Assembly: GCF_030766935.1 (NCBI RefSeq)
Contig: NZ_JASERL010000007.1
Span: forward strand, 372,001 to 436,000
DNA from: Streptomyces sp. KL109B
GTDB taxonomy: Bacteria; Actinomycetota; Actinomycetes; Streptomycetales; Streptomycetaceae
Direction of reading: 5' to 3'
Length of the DNA: 64,000 nt
Below are positions 43,636-52,700 of this stretch, piece after piece (position 1 is the stretch's first letter; each line of letters opens with the position of its first letter). A program made the position numbers and the translations under genes. The notes below the pieces were generated by a model. The model was given only the letters and a program-made list of their open reading frames with translations, made no database searches and had not been told where the DNA came from.

Positions 43636-44550
43636 TTAGCGGGCCGCCCTCGCGCGCAGTGCGGCGAGTACCCACGCGAACTCCTCGCGGTGCGGGTGCT
43701 GGGGGCCGCCGCCCTTGAGGACGACGAGCAGTTCCCGGTAGCGGGCCACCTTGTCGTTCATGGTGGCGAGCAGCCGGTCGAGGACGGCTGAGCGGTCGGC
43801 GTCGCCGAGCAGTTCCTGGAGGACGGGTTCCGCTTCCGGGGACTCGGGGTCGATCCCGTCGCGCAGCGCGTCACCCGCGCGCGAGACCAGCTCGGCCAGG
43901 AACCGCATGGAGGCGCCGGCCGCGTCCTCGGCGGTACGGTCGGCTGCGTTGTACTCGGTGGCGCGCCGCATCCCGGCCCGCAGCTCCGGGTCCTGGAGCA
44001 GTTCGGCGAGCTCCACCCAGGCGTCGACCTGCTCGGGCGTCGGGTCGTCCGGCAGCCCGGCGCTCATGCCGCGCATCCGCTCCTGGACCGCCGGGTCGAC
44101 GGTGTCCAGGCCGCGCAGCATCTCCTCGGCGAACTCGTCCATGATCCGCTTGCGCTCCGCGGTGGACTGCCGTGCCATCTTGTTCATCAGAGCCATCTCC
44201 TCGGCGCTCGAATTCCGCTTCGCGACCGTCGACAGCACCGCCCGGTTGAGCCGCAGCACCTGGATCTGCGCGTCGAGCGCCGCCACGTGCGCGGCGGCCA
44301 CGGACGCGATGTCCCGCTCCCCGGAGAGGATCTTCCGTACGTCGTCCAGGCCGAGGCCCAGCTCGCGCAGGGTGCGGATCAGTTCCAGGCGGGCCACGGA
44401 CTCGGCGTCGTAGAGCCGGTAGCCGCCTTCGCTGCGGGTCACGGGGTGCAGGACGCCCTCGTCGGACCAGAACCGGATGGTGCGCACCGTGAGGCCGGTG
44501 CGGCGGGCCAGCTGTCCGATCGTGAGCAGCCGCGGGCCGTCGTCGATCAT
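43636..44550 (-). CDS. MerR-family transcriptional regulator
   Basis: 304 residues. N-terminal MerR winged helix (LLTIGQLARRTGLTVRTIRFWSDEGVL, EGGYRLYDAESVARLELI) at about 8-75, a linking coiled coil, and then a large helical C-terminal part of about 200 residues (RLNRAVLSTVAKRNSSAEEM, RKRIMDEFAEEMLRGL) longer than the metal-sensing MerR types. That suggests a multidrug or unknown ligand. No metal-binding cysteines. Start at the ATG at 44550. Confidence 0.9.
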   Translation of the reverse strand: MIDDGPRLLTIGQLARRTGLTVRTIRFWSDEGVLHPVTRSEGGYRLYDAESVARLELIRTLRELGLGLDDVRKILSGERDIASVAAAHVAALDAQIQVLRLNRAVLSTVAKRNSSAEEMALMNKMARQSTAERKRIMDEFAEEMLRGLDTVDPAVQERMRGMSAGLPDDPTPEQVDAWVELAELLQDPELRAGMRRATEYNAADRTAEDAAGASMRFLAELVSRAGDALRDGIDPESPEAEPVLQELLGDADRSAVLDRLLATMNDKVARYRELLVVLKGGGPQHPHREEFAWVLAALRARAAR

Positions 44551-44633
44551 GTCGAGGAGTCTGGGCCTTCCAGTGGGTGGAGACTCAAGCTCCCCAGCGT
44601 ACGAGGCCGTGGCCTACGGGACGCGGAACCCGC

Positions 44634-45137
44634 TCAGCGGTCGGCGACCCGCATCTCGAACCACGTGGTCTTGCCGCGCGGCAGCAGGTCCACGCCCCAG
44701 CGGTCGGAGAGCTTGTCGACGAGGAAGAGGCCGCGCCCCGAGATGTCGAACTCGTGCACCGGCATCAGGCAGGGCAGGCCGCGGGACGGGTCGCGGACCT
44801 CGATGCGGATCCAGCCGCGGCGGCGCAGCGTGCGCAGGCCGAAGTGGCGGGCGCCGGTGTGCCTGACCGCGTTGCCGACCAGTTCGGAGACGAGGAGGAC
44901 GGCGTCCTCGGTCATCTTCGGGGAGAGGCCCCAGTGCCGCAGCACGACGACTTGGGCGAGTCTGCGCGCGGTCGCGGCCGATTCGGGGCGTGACGGCAGG
45001 GACACCTCCGCCTCGGCCGGATTCCCGAACAACTCCAGTGCCCTCAGGGCGTGTTCGTCCTCGACCGCGGGAGACCAGCGCGCCGCGGTCGCACCTGCGT
45101 GCCGCCGCGGTTGTTCCACACCCTCAAGCCCCGCCAT
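44634..45137 (-). CDS. ATP-binding anti-sigma-factor-like regulatory protein (HATPase_c, RsbW type)
   Basis: 167 residues from the ATG at 45137; a longer in-frame start (GTG 45311) is possible, but it would read through a strong hairpin. The GHKL ATPase domain has the N box LVSELVGNAVRHTG and the G box DISGRGLFLVDKLSDRWG. Streptomyces carry dozens of such short proteins. Some bind sigma factors or anti-anti-sigma proteins by phosphorylating them, and many are uncharacterised. No partner gene is adjacent. Upstream lie a hairpin (45191-45217) and a palindrome (45322-45340). Confidence 0.82.
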   Translation of the reverse strand: MAGLEGVEQPRRHAGATAARWSPAVEDEHALRALELFGNPAEAEVSLPSRPESAATARRLAQVVVLRHWGLSPKMTEDAVLLVSELVGNAVRHTGARHFGLRTLRRRGWIRIEVRDPSRGLPCLMPVHEFDISGRGLFLVDKLSDRWGVDLLPRGKTTWFEMRVADR

Positions 45138-45190
45138 GCGTCCATGATGGGGCCATGGAGCGCCCCGTGGGGCCGTTCCGACGGAATAAG

Positions 45191-45217
45191 CCCCCCGGAA
45201 CGCTTCGTTCCGGAGGG
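45191..45217. terminator. Strong hairpin upstream of the anti-sigma-like gene
   Basis: CCGGAAC-GCTTC-GTTCCGG forms the core stem, extended by flanking C/G pairs. It lies between the stop of the enoyl-CoA hydratase gene (45399) and the next gene on the same strand, so it probably ends that transcript. An mRNA leader structure for the anti-sigma-like gene is the alternative. Confidence 0.5.
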
Positions 45218-45321
45218 CCGTCTGGGCATATGCCGTTGGCAGTACAGAGGCGTTCACACCTCGCCCGACCTGGGGCAACTCCGCGCGGGTGAGCGGGAAT
45301 TGATCGTTCACGGCCCCGATT

Positions 45322-45340
45322 CCTTAAGGCTCGCTTAAGG
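45322..45340. promoter_or_regulatory. CCTTAAG-GCTCG-CTTAAGG palindrome
   Basis: A perfect 7-bp inverted repeat with a 5-bp centre, in an A/T-rich pocket next to GGATAAT. The gap between genes here has no assigned promoter. The symmetry suggests a dimeric regulator site ahead of the anti-sigma-like gene. Binding protein unknown. Confidence 0.45.
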
Positions 45341-45398
45341 TTGGGATAATGCTCCTCGAACGAGGGACCTGATCAACTCCCGTTGCTCGCGCGGCACT

Positions 45399-46166
45399 TC
45401 AGGCGAACTTCGCCTTGCCCGGCCCCTCCTCCACGAAGCTGCGCATCCCGGTCTCCCGGTCCGCCGTGGCGAACAGGCCCGCGAACCAGTTGCGTTCGAT
45501 GGCCAGGCCCGTGTCGAGGTCCGTCTCCAGGCCCGCGTCGATCGACTCCTTCGCCGCGCGCAGGGCGATCGCCGGGCCCTTGGCGAGCTGTCCGGCCCAG
45601 GCGTTCGCGGCGTCGAAGACCTCGGCCGCCGGGACCACCCGGTCGACGAGGCCGAGGGCGAGCGCCTCGTCGGCCTTCACCTGGCGGCCCGTGAAGATCA
45701 GGTCCTTGGCCTTGGACGGGCCGACCAGGCGGGACAGGCGCTGGGTGCCACCGGCGCCCGGGATCAGGCCGAGGAGGATCTCCGGCTGGCCGAGCTTGGC
45801 GTTGTCGGCGGCGATCCGGAAGTCCGCGCACAGGGCGAGTTCGCAGCCGCCGCCGAGGGCGTAGCCGGTGACCGCGGCGACGACCGGCTTGGGGATGCGG
45901 GCGACCGCGGTGAAGGAGTCCTGGAGGCCGCGGGACCGGGTCACCATCGCGGCGTGGTCCATGTCCCGCATCTCCTTGATGTCCGCGCCGGCCGCGAACA
46001 CCTTTTCGCTGCCGCGGACCACGACGGCCCTGATGTCGTCGCGGGCCGTGGCCTCTTCGGCGAGTTCCTTGATGCGGTCCTGGAGGGCGACGTCCAGGGC
46101 GTTCATCGGGGGGCGGTCCAGGCGGATGGTTCCCACGCCGTCGGCTACTTCAAGGTGAACGGTCAT
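45399..46166 (-). CDS. Enoyl-CoA hydratase/isomerase family protein
   Basis: 255 residues. Crotonase fold with the oxyanion-hole loops AAGADIKEM and GYALGGGCELALCADF, and acidic residues at the two catalytic positions (QPEILLGLIPG region). It likely hydrates 2-enoyl-CoA in fatty-acid breakdown. Start at the ATG at 46166 (MTVHLEVADGVGTIRL); an in-frame extension upstream would read the dispersed repeat as protein and is rejected. The Ldt 2 gene lies upstream on the same strand, with repeat copy B between them. Confidence 0.9.
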   Translation of the reverse strand: MTVHLEVADGVGTIRLDRPPMNALDVALQDRIKELAEEATARDDIRAVVVRGSEKVFAAGADIKEMRDMDHAAMVTRSRGLQDSFTAVARIPKPVVAAVTGYALGGGCELALCADFRIAADNAKLGQPEILLGLIPGAGGTQRLSRLVGPSKAKDLIFTGRQVKADEALALGLVDRVVPAAEVFDAANAWAGQLAKGPAIALRAAKESIDAGLETDLDTGLAIERNWFAGLFATADRETGMRSFVEEGPGKAKFA

Positions 46167-46191
46167 GCGGCGCAGCGTACCCATCATCATT

Positions 46192-46280
46192 AAGCCCCTG
46201 CGGCGATTGAGCAGGCGGCTCCGTGGCCGAGGCCGCGGGGCTCCGCCCCGGACCCCGCTGCTCAATCGCCGCCGGGGCTT
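46192..46280. repeat. Dispersed intergenic repeat, copy B (inverted arms)
   Basis: The arms 46192-46213 and 46259-46280 are complementary except for one position, with the same middle sequence (GGGGCTCCGCCCC) as copy A. It begins 11 bp after the stop codon of the L,D-transpeptidase 2 gene in the direction of transcription and ends 26 bp before the hydratase start, so it probably serves as the terminator. Confidence 0.85.
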
Positions 46281-46290
46281 GGTTACTGGG

Positions 46291-47478
46291 TCACTTCTTC
46301 CAGTCGGCCCAAGACATGTTCCAGCCGTTCAGACCGTTGGCCGGGTCGACCGTCTTGTCGTGGGTGTTCTTGACCACGACGACGTCACCCGTCATCGAGT
46401 TGTCGAAGAACCACGCCGCCGGGATCTTCTTGTCGTAGCCGCCACGCACATCGCGGAGCCCCACGCAGCCGTGGCTGGAGTTGACGTTGCCGAACGTGCC
46501 GGCGCCCCAGTAGTTGCCGTGGATGAAGGTGCCGGAGTCGGTGAGGCGCTGGGCGTGCGGGACGTCCTTGATGTCGTACTCGCCGCCGTAGCCGACGGTG
46601 TCACCGTTCATGCGGGTCACCCGCAGGCGCTCGCTGATGACCATCTTGCCGTTCCACGTCTCGTAGCCCGGCTTGCCCGTGGTGATCGGGATCTTCTTGA
46701 TGGTCTTGCCGTCGCGCTCGACCGTCATCATGTGCTTCTTGGCGTCGACCGTGGAGATCTGGCTGCGGCCGACCGTGAACTTCACGGTCCTGACCTGCTT
46801 GCCGTAGACGCCGGGGCGGCCCTCGACGCCGTCGAGGTTCATCTTGACAGTGACCTTGGTGTCCTTCGCCCAGTACTTCTCCGGGCGGAAGTCGATGCGG
46901 TCGTTGCCGAACCAGTGCGGCTCGATGGGGACGGAGGGCTCGGCCTTGACCGAGATGGCCTTCTCGACGTCCTCGGGGTGGGTGATGCCGCGCGAGAAGC
47001 GGACCGAGAACGGCATGCCGACGCCGACCTTCGAGCCGTCCTCCGGGGTGAACGTGCCGATGAAGGTGTTCTTCGGGGTGAGCGTGGTGAACGTGGAGTC
47101 CTTCGCGGACTCGCGGCCGTCCTTGTCCTTGGCGACCGCGTGCACCTTGTACTTGGTCGACGCGGCGAGGTGGAGCGCGGGCTTCCAGCTCCTGCCGCCG
47201 TCGGTGATCGTGCCCCGCACCTCGTTGCCCTTGGTGTCGGTGACCTTCACCTCGGTCAACTTGCCCTTGTCCGCGCTGACTTGGAGCGCCCCGCTGGTCG
47301 CGATGCCGTCGGCGCCGTTCTTGGGTTCCACCTTCACCACGGCCTGCGATGCCTTGTTCTTCTCGGCCGCCGCGCCGGACTTGCCCTTGCCGTCGCCGCC
47401 ACCACCGCCACCGCACGCGGTGACAAGGAAGAGTGCCGCCCCCAGCAGAACCGCGGATATCGGTCGTCGCCCGTTCAT
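46291..47478 (-). CDS. L,D-transpeptidase lipoprotein 2
   Basis: 395 residues from the ATG at 47478 (GAGGGGAG upstream). Lipobox LVTAC with Cys22, an acidic/Gly linker, two Ig-like domains (about 50-240; TPEDGSKVGVGMPFSVRFSR, HWFGNDRIDFRPEKYW) and a YkuD domain with nucleophile Cys338 in SSHGCVGLRDV. An extra loop after the Cys (GGYDKKIPAAWFF) and the C-terminal GWNMSWADWKK sequence resemble Ldt 3, so the two are close paralogs in tandem. Makes 3-3 crosslinks in peptidoglycan. Confidence 0.93.
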   Translation of the reverse strand: MNGRRPISAVLLGAALFLVTACGGGGGGDGKGKSGAAAEKNKASQAVVKVEPKNGADGIATSGALQVSADKGKLTEVKVTDTKGNEVRGTITDGGRSWKPALHLAASTKYKVHAVAKDKDGRESAKDSTFTTLTPKNTFIGTFTPEDGSKVGVGMPFSVRFSRGITHPEDVEKAISVKAEPSVPIEPHWFGNDRIDFRPEKYWAKDTKVTVKMNLDGVEGRPGVYGKQVRTVKFTVGRSQISTVDAKKHMMTVERDGKTIKKIPITTGKPGYETWNGKMVISERLRVTRMNGDTVGYGGEYDIKDVPHAQRLTDSGTFIHGNYWGAGTFGNVNSSHGCVGLRDVRGGYDKKIPAAWFFDNSMTGDVVVVKNTHDKTVDPANGLNGWNMSWADWKK

Positions 47479-47660
47479 CTTTCTCCCCTCGCACGGCCTT
47501 TGCCCCAAGGCCCGCACTACCGCGCCAACGTGCGCGCACTGCGAAAGATAACCACACGACCTGGGGAAACGGATCCCCAGGGATGTCACCGTTTAGTCCC
47601 AACACCGGGGAGGAGGCGTGTGTTTCGGATAGCTACGGAGACGGGCGGAGCGTGCGTCCA

Positions 47661-48878
47661 TCACCCGTCCGCTCCCCCGGACCTCCAGCGCGCCCAGCCC
47701 ATGTTCCAGCCGCCGAGCCCGTTGTCCGCCGCCACCGTGCCGTCCGCGCTGTTCCTGACCTCCACGACGTCACCAATGAGCGTGCGGTCGAAGAACCGCC
47801 CGGCGGGAGTCGCAGACCCGCCACCCTTCACATCGGGCAGGCCCACGCAGCCGTGGCTGACGTTGCTGTTCCCGAAGACGCCGCCCGACCAGTAGTTTCC
47901 GTGCAGGAACGTGCCGGAGTCGGTGAGCCGCATGGCGTGCGGCACGTCCGGGATGTCGTACTCGCCGCCGAAGCCGACGGTGCGGCTGTCCATGCGCGTG
48001 ACGTCGAGCAGCTCGCTGACGACCATCTTCCCGTTGTACGTCGTCGAGCTCGGCGCCCCCGCCGTGATCGGCACGGTGTCCACCACCTTGCCGTCCCTGC
48101 GCACCCGCATCGTGTGCGCCGCCGCGTCCACCACGCTGACCTGGCTGCGCCCCACCGTGAACGTGAACGCCTTGTCCTGGAGGCCGTAGACACCGGGCGC
48201 CGCCTGTACGTCGCGCAGACCCAGGTCGACGGTGACCTCGGTGCCGGGCTTCCAGTACTTCCTCGGCCGGAAGTCGAGGCGGTCGCGGCCGAACCAGTGC
48301 GGGGCGATCTCCACGCCGGGCTCGGCGGTGACCTTGATGGCGCGCTCGACGGCGGCCCGGTTCTCGATGTCCCGGTTGAACGCGACCTTCACGATCATGC
48401 CGGTGCCGACCTTGGCGCGGTGCTCGGGCGTGACGTAGCCGATGAAGCGCCGGTCGGGGACGTAGGTCGTGAACGTGGTGTGCCGGGCGACGCGGCGGCC
48501 GTGGCCGTCGACGGCCACCGCGTCGACCTTGTACTGCGCGGCGAGCGCGAGGCGGTCGCCGCCGGGACCGGTCGGCCGCCAGCGCATGGCGTCCCGCTCA
48601 AGCCGGCCCCGTACGACGTGCTCCTCCGCGTCCTGGATCCTGACGACCTTCACCGACCGCAAGCGGCCCTCGGGGACGGTGACTTGGAGTCCCTGGCTCG
48701 CCCGCACGCCCTTCGACCGGTCGTCGGGGGTGACCCGGATCAGGTCCTTCGCCGAGCGCGGCTTGCCGAACACCGTGTCCGAATCGCAGCCGGCGAGCGC
48801 GCCGATCAGTCCTGTCCAGGTCAGTACGGCGGCCAGTGTCGCCCCTGCGTGTCGCACACGCCTCGCGGTGTCTCTCAC
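47661..48878 (-). CDS. L,D-transpeptidase lipoprotein 3
   Basis: 405 residues. Lipobox ALAGC with Cys31, two Ig-like domains and a YkuD domain with Cys344 in VSHGCVGLPDV. It shares the inserted loop and the GWNMGWARW C-terminal motif with Ldt 2, which lies 182 bp downstream on the same strand. The GTG start at 48878 lacks a clear ribosome site; a later GTG could serve. It diverges from glgX. Confidence 0.9.
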   Translation of the reverse strand: MRDTARRVRHAGATLAAVLTWTGLIGALAGCDSDTVFGKPRSAKDLIRVTPDDRSKGVRASQGLQVTVPEGRLRSVKVVRIQDAEEHVVRGRLERDAMRWRPTGPGGDRLALAAQYKVDAVAVDGHGRRVARHTTFTTYVPDRRFIGYVTPEHRAKVGTGMIVKVAFNRDIENRAAVERAIKVTAEPGVEIAPHWFGRDRLDFRPRKYWKPGTEVTVDLGLRDVQAAPGVYGLQDKAFTFTVGRSQVSVVDAAAHTMRVRRDGKVVDTVPITAGAPSSTTYNGKMVVSELLDVTRMDSRTVGFGGEYDIPDVPHAMRLTDSGTFLHGNYWSGGVFGNSNVSHGCVGLPDVKGGGSATPAGRFFDRTLIGDVVEVRNSADGTVAADNGLGGWNMGWARWRSGGADG

Positions 48879-49021
48879 GCCAGGCCAACGACGCGCCCCC
48901 CGCTGGGGAAACGTGAGTGCGAGCGAAGCTCTGGGCAGAACAGTGGGGAGGACGCAGGGGAGCGACCGGGACGCCGCACGCCCTGTGGCGCATCAGTCGT
49001 GGAGCCGCGGGAGGCTGACAG

Positions 49022-51319
49022 GTGTCGAGCGCACCCGAGCAGGGGGCAGTGCAGGGGGCAGTGCGGAGCGCACCGCATGATGCGGACCGGACGGGCCATG
49101 GCAGACCGCGGTCGCCTGCGCCGTTCGGCGGGCGCGGCCACGAGCCGGAGCGCGCGGCGCCGCTGGCGCCGGTGTGGCCGGGCACGCCCGTGCCGCTCGG
49201 GGCCCGCTACCGGGTCGGCCCGGACGGCGTCGCGGGCACCAACTTCGCGCTGTGGGCGGGCGGCGCCGAGTCCGTGGAGCTGTGCCTGTTCGACGAGGCG
49301 GGCCGGGAGCGCCGGGCCCCGCTGACCGAGCTGACGCACGAGATCTGGCACGGCTTCGTACCGGGAGTGCTGCCTGGGCAGCGGTACGGGTTCCGGGTGC
49401 ACGGCCGCTGGGACCCGTGGACCGGGGCCCGCTGGAACCCGGCGAAGCTGCTGCTCGACCCGTACGCGCGGGCCGTGGACGGCGAGTTCGGGTTGCCGCC
49501 CGAGGTCTACGGGCACGTACGGGACTGGCCCGAGCAGCACGTCGCCGACACGGTGCGCGACGACCGGGACTCGGCGCCGTACGTCCCGAAGGGTGTCGTC
49601 GTGCACGACGACGCGTCCGGGGACGAGTGGGTGGACGACCGGCGGCCGAAGACGCCGTGGGCGGACTCGGTGATCTACGAGCTGCACGTGCGCGGCTTCA
49701 CCCGCCAACACCCCGGCATTCCCGAGGAGTTGAGGGGTACGTACGCGGGGCTCGCGCATCCGGCGGCGATCGAGCACCTGGTGCGGCTCGGCGTGACGGC
49801 GGTGGAGCTGCTGCCGGTGCACCAGTTCGCGCACGAGGACCACTTGTTGAGGAGGGGGTTGAGGAATTATTGGGGCTACAACTCCATCGGCTACTTCGCC
49901 CCGCACGCGGGCTACGCGGCGACCGGCACCGCCGGGCAGCAGGTCGGCGAGTTCAAGCGGATGGTGCGGGCGCTGCACGACGCGGGGATCGAGGTGATCC
50001 TCGACGTCGTCTACAACCACACGGCGGAGGCCGGGGAGTTGGGCCCGATGCTGTCGCTGAAGGGCATCGACAACCGGGGCTACTACCGCCTCCAGGACGA
50101 CGCGCGGCGGTACGCCGACTACACCGGCTGCGGGAACACGCTGCACGTGGTGCAGCCGCAGGTGCTGCGGCTGATCACGGACTCGCTGCGGTACTGGGTG
50201 ACCGAGATGGGCGTCGACGGGTTCCGCTTCGACCTGGCCGCGGCGCTGGCGCGCTCCATGCACGACGTCGACATGCTGTCGCCGTTCCTGGCCGTCATCG
50301 CTCAGGACCCGGTGCTGCGGCGGGTGAAGCTGATCGCGGAGCCGTGGGACGTCGGGTCCGGCGGTTACCAGGTGGGGGCGTTTCCGCCGCTGTGGACGGA
50401 GTGGAACGACCGGTACCGCGATGCCGTACGGGACTTCTGGCGGGGCGCGCTGCCCGACGTACGGGATCTGGGGTACCGGCTTTCGGGGTCGAGCGATCTG
50501 TACGCGTGGGGCGGGCGGCGGCCGTACGCGTCGGTCAACTTCGTGACGGCGCACGACGGTTTCACGCTGCGCGACCTCGTCACGTACGAGCACAAGCACA
50601 ACGAGGCCAACGGGGAGGGGAACCGGGACGGGACACACGACAACCGGTCCTGGAATTGCGGAGTCGAGGGTGAGACCGACGACGAGGACGTACTCGCCCT
50701 GCGCAGGCGGCAGTTGCGCAATCTGCTGACGACGCTGCTGCTGTCGACCGGGGTGCCGATGCTGGTGGCGGGCGACGAGTTCGGGCGCACGCAGCGCGGC
50801 AACAACAACGCGTACTGCCAGGACAACGAGATCAGCTGGGTCGACTGGGGGCTGCTCGACGATCCCGGGTGCCGGGGCCTTTTCGAGCTGGCCTCACGCC
50901 TTGTCGCGCTGCGGCACGCGCATCCCGTGCTGCGGCGGCGGGCGTTCTTCTCGGGGCGGGCGGAGTCGGCGGACGGGTTGCGGGACCTGGCGTGGTTCAC
51001 GGTGCGGGGGGACGAGATGACGGAGGGCGACTGGTATGCGCCCGCCGCGACGGTCGGCATGTATCTGTCCGGGCGCGACATCCCGGGGCGGGACGCGCGC
51101 GGGGAGCCGGTGCGTGACGACAGTTTCCTCGCGGTTCTGCACGCGGGTGACCGGGCCGAGAGCTTTGTCCTGCCGGATGCGCCCTGGGCGCGGTCGTACG
51201 AGGTGGTGGTGGATACGGGTGAGGAGGAGCAGGGTGGCCCGCCGGGCGTGGTGCACGATGCAGGTGCGGCTGTGACCGTGGGGGCGCAGTCCGTGCTGTT
51301 GTTGCGGGTCCGTGAGTGA
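49022..51319 (+). CDS. glgX: Glycogen debranching enzyme GlgX
   Basis: 765 residues. Isoamylase-type GH13 enzyme that removes alpha-1,6 branches during glycogen breakdown. After about 50 disordered residues comes the CBM48 domain (GARYRVGPDGVAGTNFALWA). The catalytic barrel has the nucleophile Asp in VDGFRFDLA (about 405), the acid Glu in IAEPWDVG (about 439) and the stabilising Asp in TAHDGFTLRD (about 512). GTG start at 49022 after GGGAGGCTGACAG. The C-terminal beta domain closes the protein. Complete by length. Confidence 0.94.
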   Translation: MSSAPEQGAVQGAVRSAPHDADRTGHGRPRSPAPFGGRGHEPERAAPLAPVWPGTPVPLGARYRVGPDGVAGTNFALWAGGAESVELCLFDEAGRERRAPLTELTHEIWHGFVPGVLPGQRYGFRVHGRWDPWTGARWNPAKLLLDPYARAVDGEFGLPPEVYGHVRDWPEQHVADTVRDDRDSAPYVPKGVVVHDDASGDEWVDDRRPKTPWADSVIYELHVRGFTRQHPGIPEELRGTYAGLAHPAAIEHLVRLGVTAVELLPVHQFAHEDHLLRRGLRNYWGYNSIGYFAPHAGYAATGTAGQQVGEFKRMVRALHDAGIEVILDVVYNHTAEAGELGPMLSLKGIDNRGYYRLQDDARRYADYTGCGNTLHVVQPQVLRLITDSLRYWVTEMGVDGFRFDLAAALARSMHDVDMLSPFLAVIAQDPVLRRVKLIAEPWDVGSGGYQVGAFPPLWTEWNDRYRDAVRDFWRGALPDVRDLGYRLSGSSDLYAWGGRRPYASVNFVTAHDGFTLRDLVTYEHKHNEANGEGNRDGTHDNRSWNCGVEGETDDEDVLALRRRQLRNLLTTLLLSTGVPMLVAGDEFGRTQRGNNNAYCQDNEISWVDWGLLDDPGCRGLFELASRLVALRHAHPVLRRRAFFSGRAESADGLRDLAWFTVRGDEMTEGDWYAPAATVGMYLSGRDIPGRDARGEPVRDDSFLAVLHAGDRAESFVLPDAPWARSYEVVVDTGEEEQGGPPGVVHDAGAAVTVGAQSVLLLRVRE

Positions 51320-51349
51320 AATCGCCCCCGCCGCCCCTTCCCGTCCCGT

Positions 51350-51370
51350 CCCCGGGGGCTGTGCCCCCGG
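51350..51370. terminator. Terminator between glgX and the VOC gene
   Basis: CCGGGGGC and GCCCCCGG pair around a 3-base loop, followed on the plus strand by a C-run and TTAAAAG. A second GC-rich stem overlaps the end of the convergent VOC gene. Probably acts for both transcripts. Confidence 0.65.
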
Positions 51371-51409
51371 CCCCCCCCCTTAAAAGATGCGCAGTTCCCC
51401 GCGCCCCTG

Positions 51410-51838
51410 TCAGGGGCGCGGTTCGCCGGCGTATGTTCCGAAGGACCACATGTTGCCTTCCGGGTCCTTGATCGCGAATTCGCGGGAGCCGTAGGGCTGG
51501 TCGGTGATTTCGCGGAGGATGTCGGCGCCCGCGGCGACGAGGCGGGCGTACAGGTCGTCGACCTTGGCGGTGACGACGTAGCAGCCGAAGGTGCCCGGCT
51601 TGAGGCACCAGTCGCCCTCGCCCGCGTCCGGCTTGCCCGAGCCGAGCATGATCGCGCCGCCTTCCGGCCAGTCGAGCTGGGCGTGGGCGACGCGGTCGCC
51701 GTCCTCGTAGACGGCGGTGCGCAGGAAGCCGACGGTGTCGACGAGGAAGTCGATGAGCGCGTGCGCGTCGTTCGCCTGGAGAGTGGGCCAGACGGCGGGC
51801 TCGCGCGGGGTCCGCTGGGTGCTCTGTGTGGTGTTCAT
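51410..51838 (-). CDS. VOC (glyoxalase/bleomycin-resistance-like) protein
   Basis: 142 residues with one vicinal-oxygen-chelate domain of two beta-alpha-beta-beta-beta halves: PTLQANDAHALIDFLVDTVGF and DDLYARLVAAGADILREI, ending KDPEGNMWSFGTY. Metal ligand positions are only partly evident. Members bind or modify small molecules, and many in this group are of unknown function. It follows the AraC regulator by 4 bp on the same strand, so they form an operon. Confidence 0.9.
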   Translation of the reverse strand: MNTTQSTQRTPREPAVWPTLQANDAHALIDFLVDTVGFLRTAVYEDGDRVAHAQLDWPEGGAIMLGSGKPDAGEGDWCLKPGTFGCYVVTAKVDDLYARLVAAGADILREITDQPYGSREFAIKDPEGNMWSFGTYAGEPRP

Positions 51839-51842
51839 GGCT

Positions 51843-52700
51843 TCAGTCTTCGCCGTTGTGGTGGCCCCCGGCTTGGATGTTTCGGCACTCTTCGGCGAGC
51901 CAGCCGGTCGGGCTCAGGCCCGTGTACTGGTGGAAGTCGCGGACCAGGTGGGAGTGGTCGCAGTAGCCGTGTTCCGCGGCGACGCGGGCGAGGTCCGGCG
52001 GGGCCCCGGAGGCCACGGACCGTACGACCGCGGCCTTCGCGTGCTGGAAGCGCATCAGGCGGGCGGCCTGCTTCGGGGCCAGGCCCGTCTCGGCGCGGAA
52101 GAGCGTGGTGAGGCGGCGTTCGCTGAGGGCGACGTGGGCGGCGAGCCCGCGCAGGGTGCCCGCGCCGCGGTGCCGGGCGAGCCACGTCCAGGCCTCGGCG
52201 ACCTCGTGGCGGACGCCGGTCAGCGGGTCCTCGTCCGGCGTCAGATAGGCGGCCAGGAGGTCGAAGCGGGCGCGCCAGTCGTCGAGCCCGGCCAGTTCCT
52301 CCCGTACGTGGGCCGCCGACCGGCCGAGGACGTCCGTGCCCTCGATCGCGACGGGGCCCGCGAGGGCCGCCGCCGGCACCCCGAGCAGCGCGCGGGCTGC
52401 GAGCGGGTGCACCGCGAGCTGGATACCGGCCTCGGAGCCGGACTGCGCGATGTACGCGGGGCGCTGGTGCAGGCCGCCCACGACGACGTCCGTGCGGGTC
52501 GCGCCGGGGCCGGTGGCCTGCTCGGGGGTGTGGCCGCCGACGACCGGGCCGTCGAGGGTGAAGATCACCGTGAGGTACGGGGACGGCAGGCCGCGGTGGA
52601 GCGCGGGAGGCACGCCCCGCGTGCGATAGCCGACCGCCGAGACGATCGGCCCGCCGGGCCGTGGCGTCGCGCGCACGAACTCGTGGGAGCCGGTGCTCAT
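51843..52700 (-). CDS. AraC-family transcriptional regulator
   Basis: 285 residues from the ATG at 52700 (GGGAGG upstream). The N-terminal part is beta-rich (LTVIFTLDGPV), the C-terminal AraC DNA-binding domain has two helix-turn-helix units (LRGLAAHVALSERRLTTLFRAETG; PDLARVAAEHGYCDHSHLVRDF, in parts, with the family's GYxDxSHxxRxF motif). It directly precedes the VOC gene and likely controls it. Confidence 0.9.
   Translation of the reverse strand: MSTGSHEFVRATPRPGGPIVSAVGYRTRGVPPALHRGLPSPYLTVIFTLDGPVVGGHTPEQATGPGATRTDVVVGGLHQRPAYIAQSGSEAGIQLAVHPLAARALLGVPAAALAGPVAIEGTDVLGRSAAHVREELAGLDDWRARFDLLAAYLTPDEDPLTGVRHEVAEAWTWLARHRGAGTLRGLAAHVALSERRLTTLFRAETGLAPKQAARLMRFQHAKAAVVRSVASGAPPDLARVAAEHGYCDHSHLVRDFHQYTGLSPTGWLAEECRNIQAGGHHNGED

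Noticed and set aside
45138..45311. N-terminal extension of the anti-sigma-like protein from a GTG at 45311
   Set aside because: The added residues have no family match, and the extension would be translated through a strong hairpin. The Met at 45137 is preferred.
46167..46265. N-terminal extension of the enoyl-CoA hydratase
   Set aside because: The extension is the dispersed repeat read as protein. The family start is MTVHLEV at 46166.
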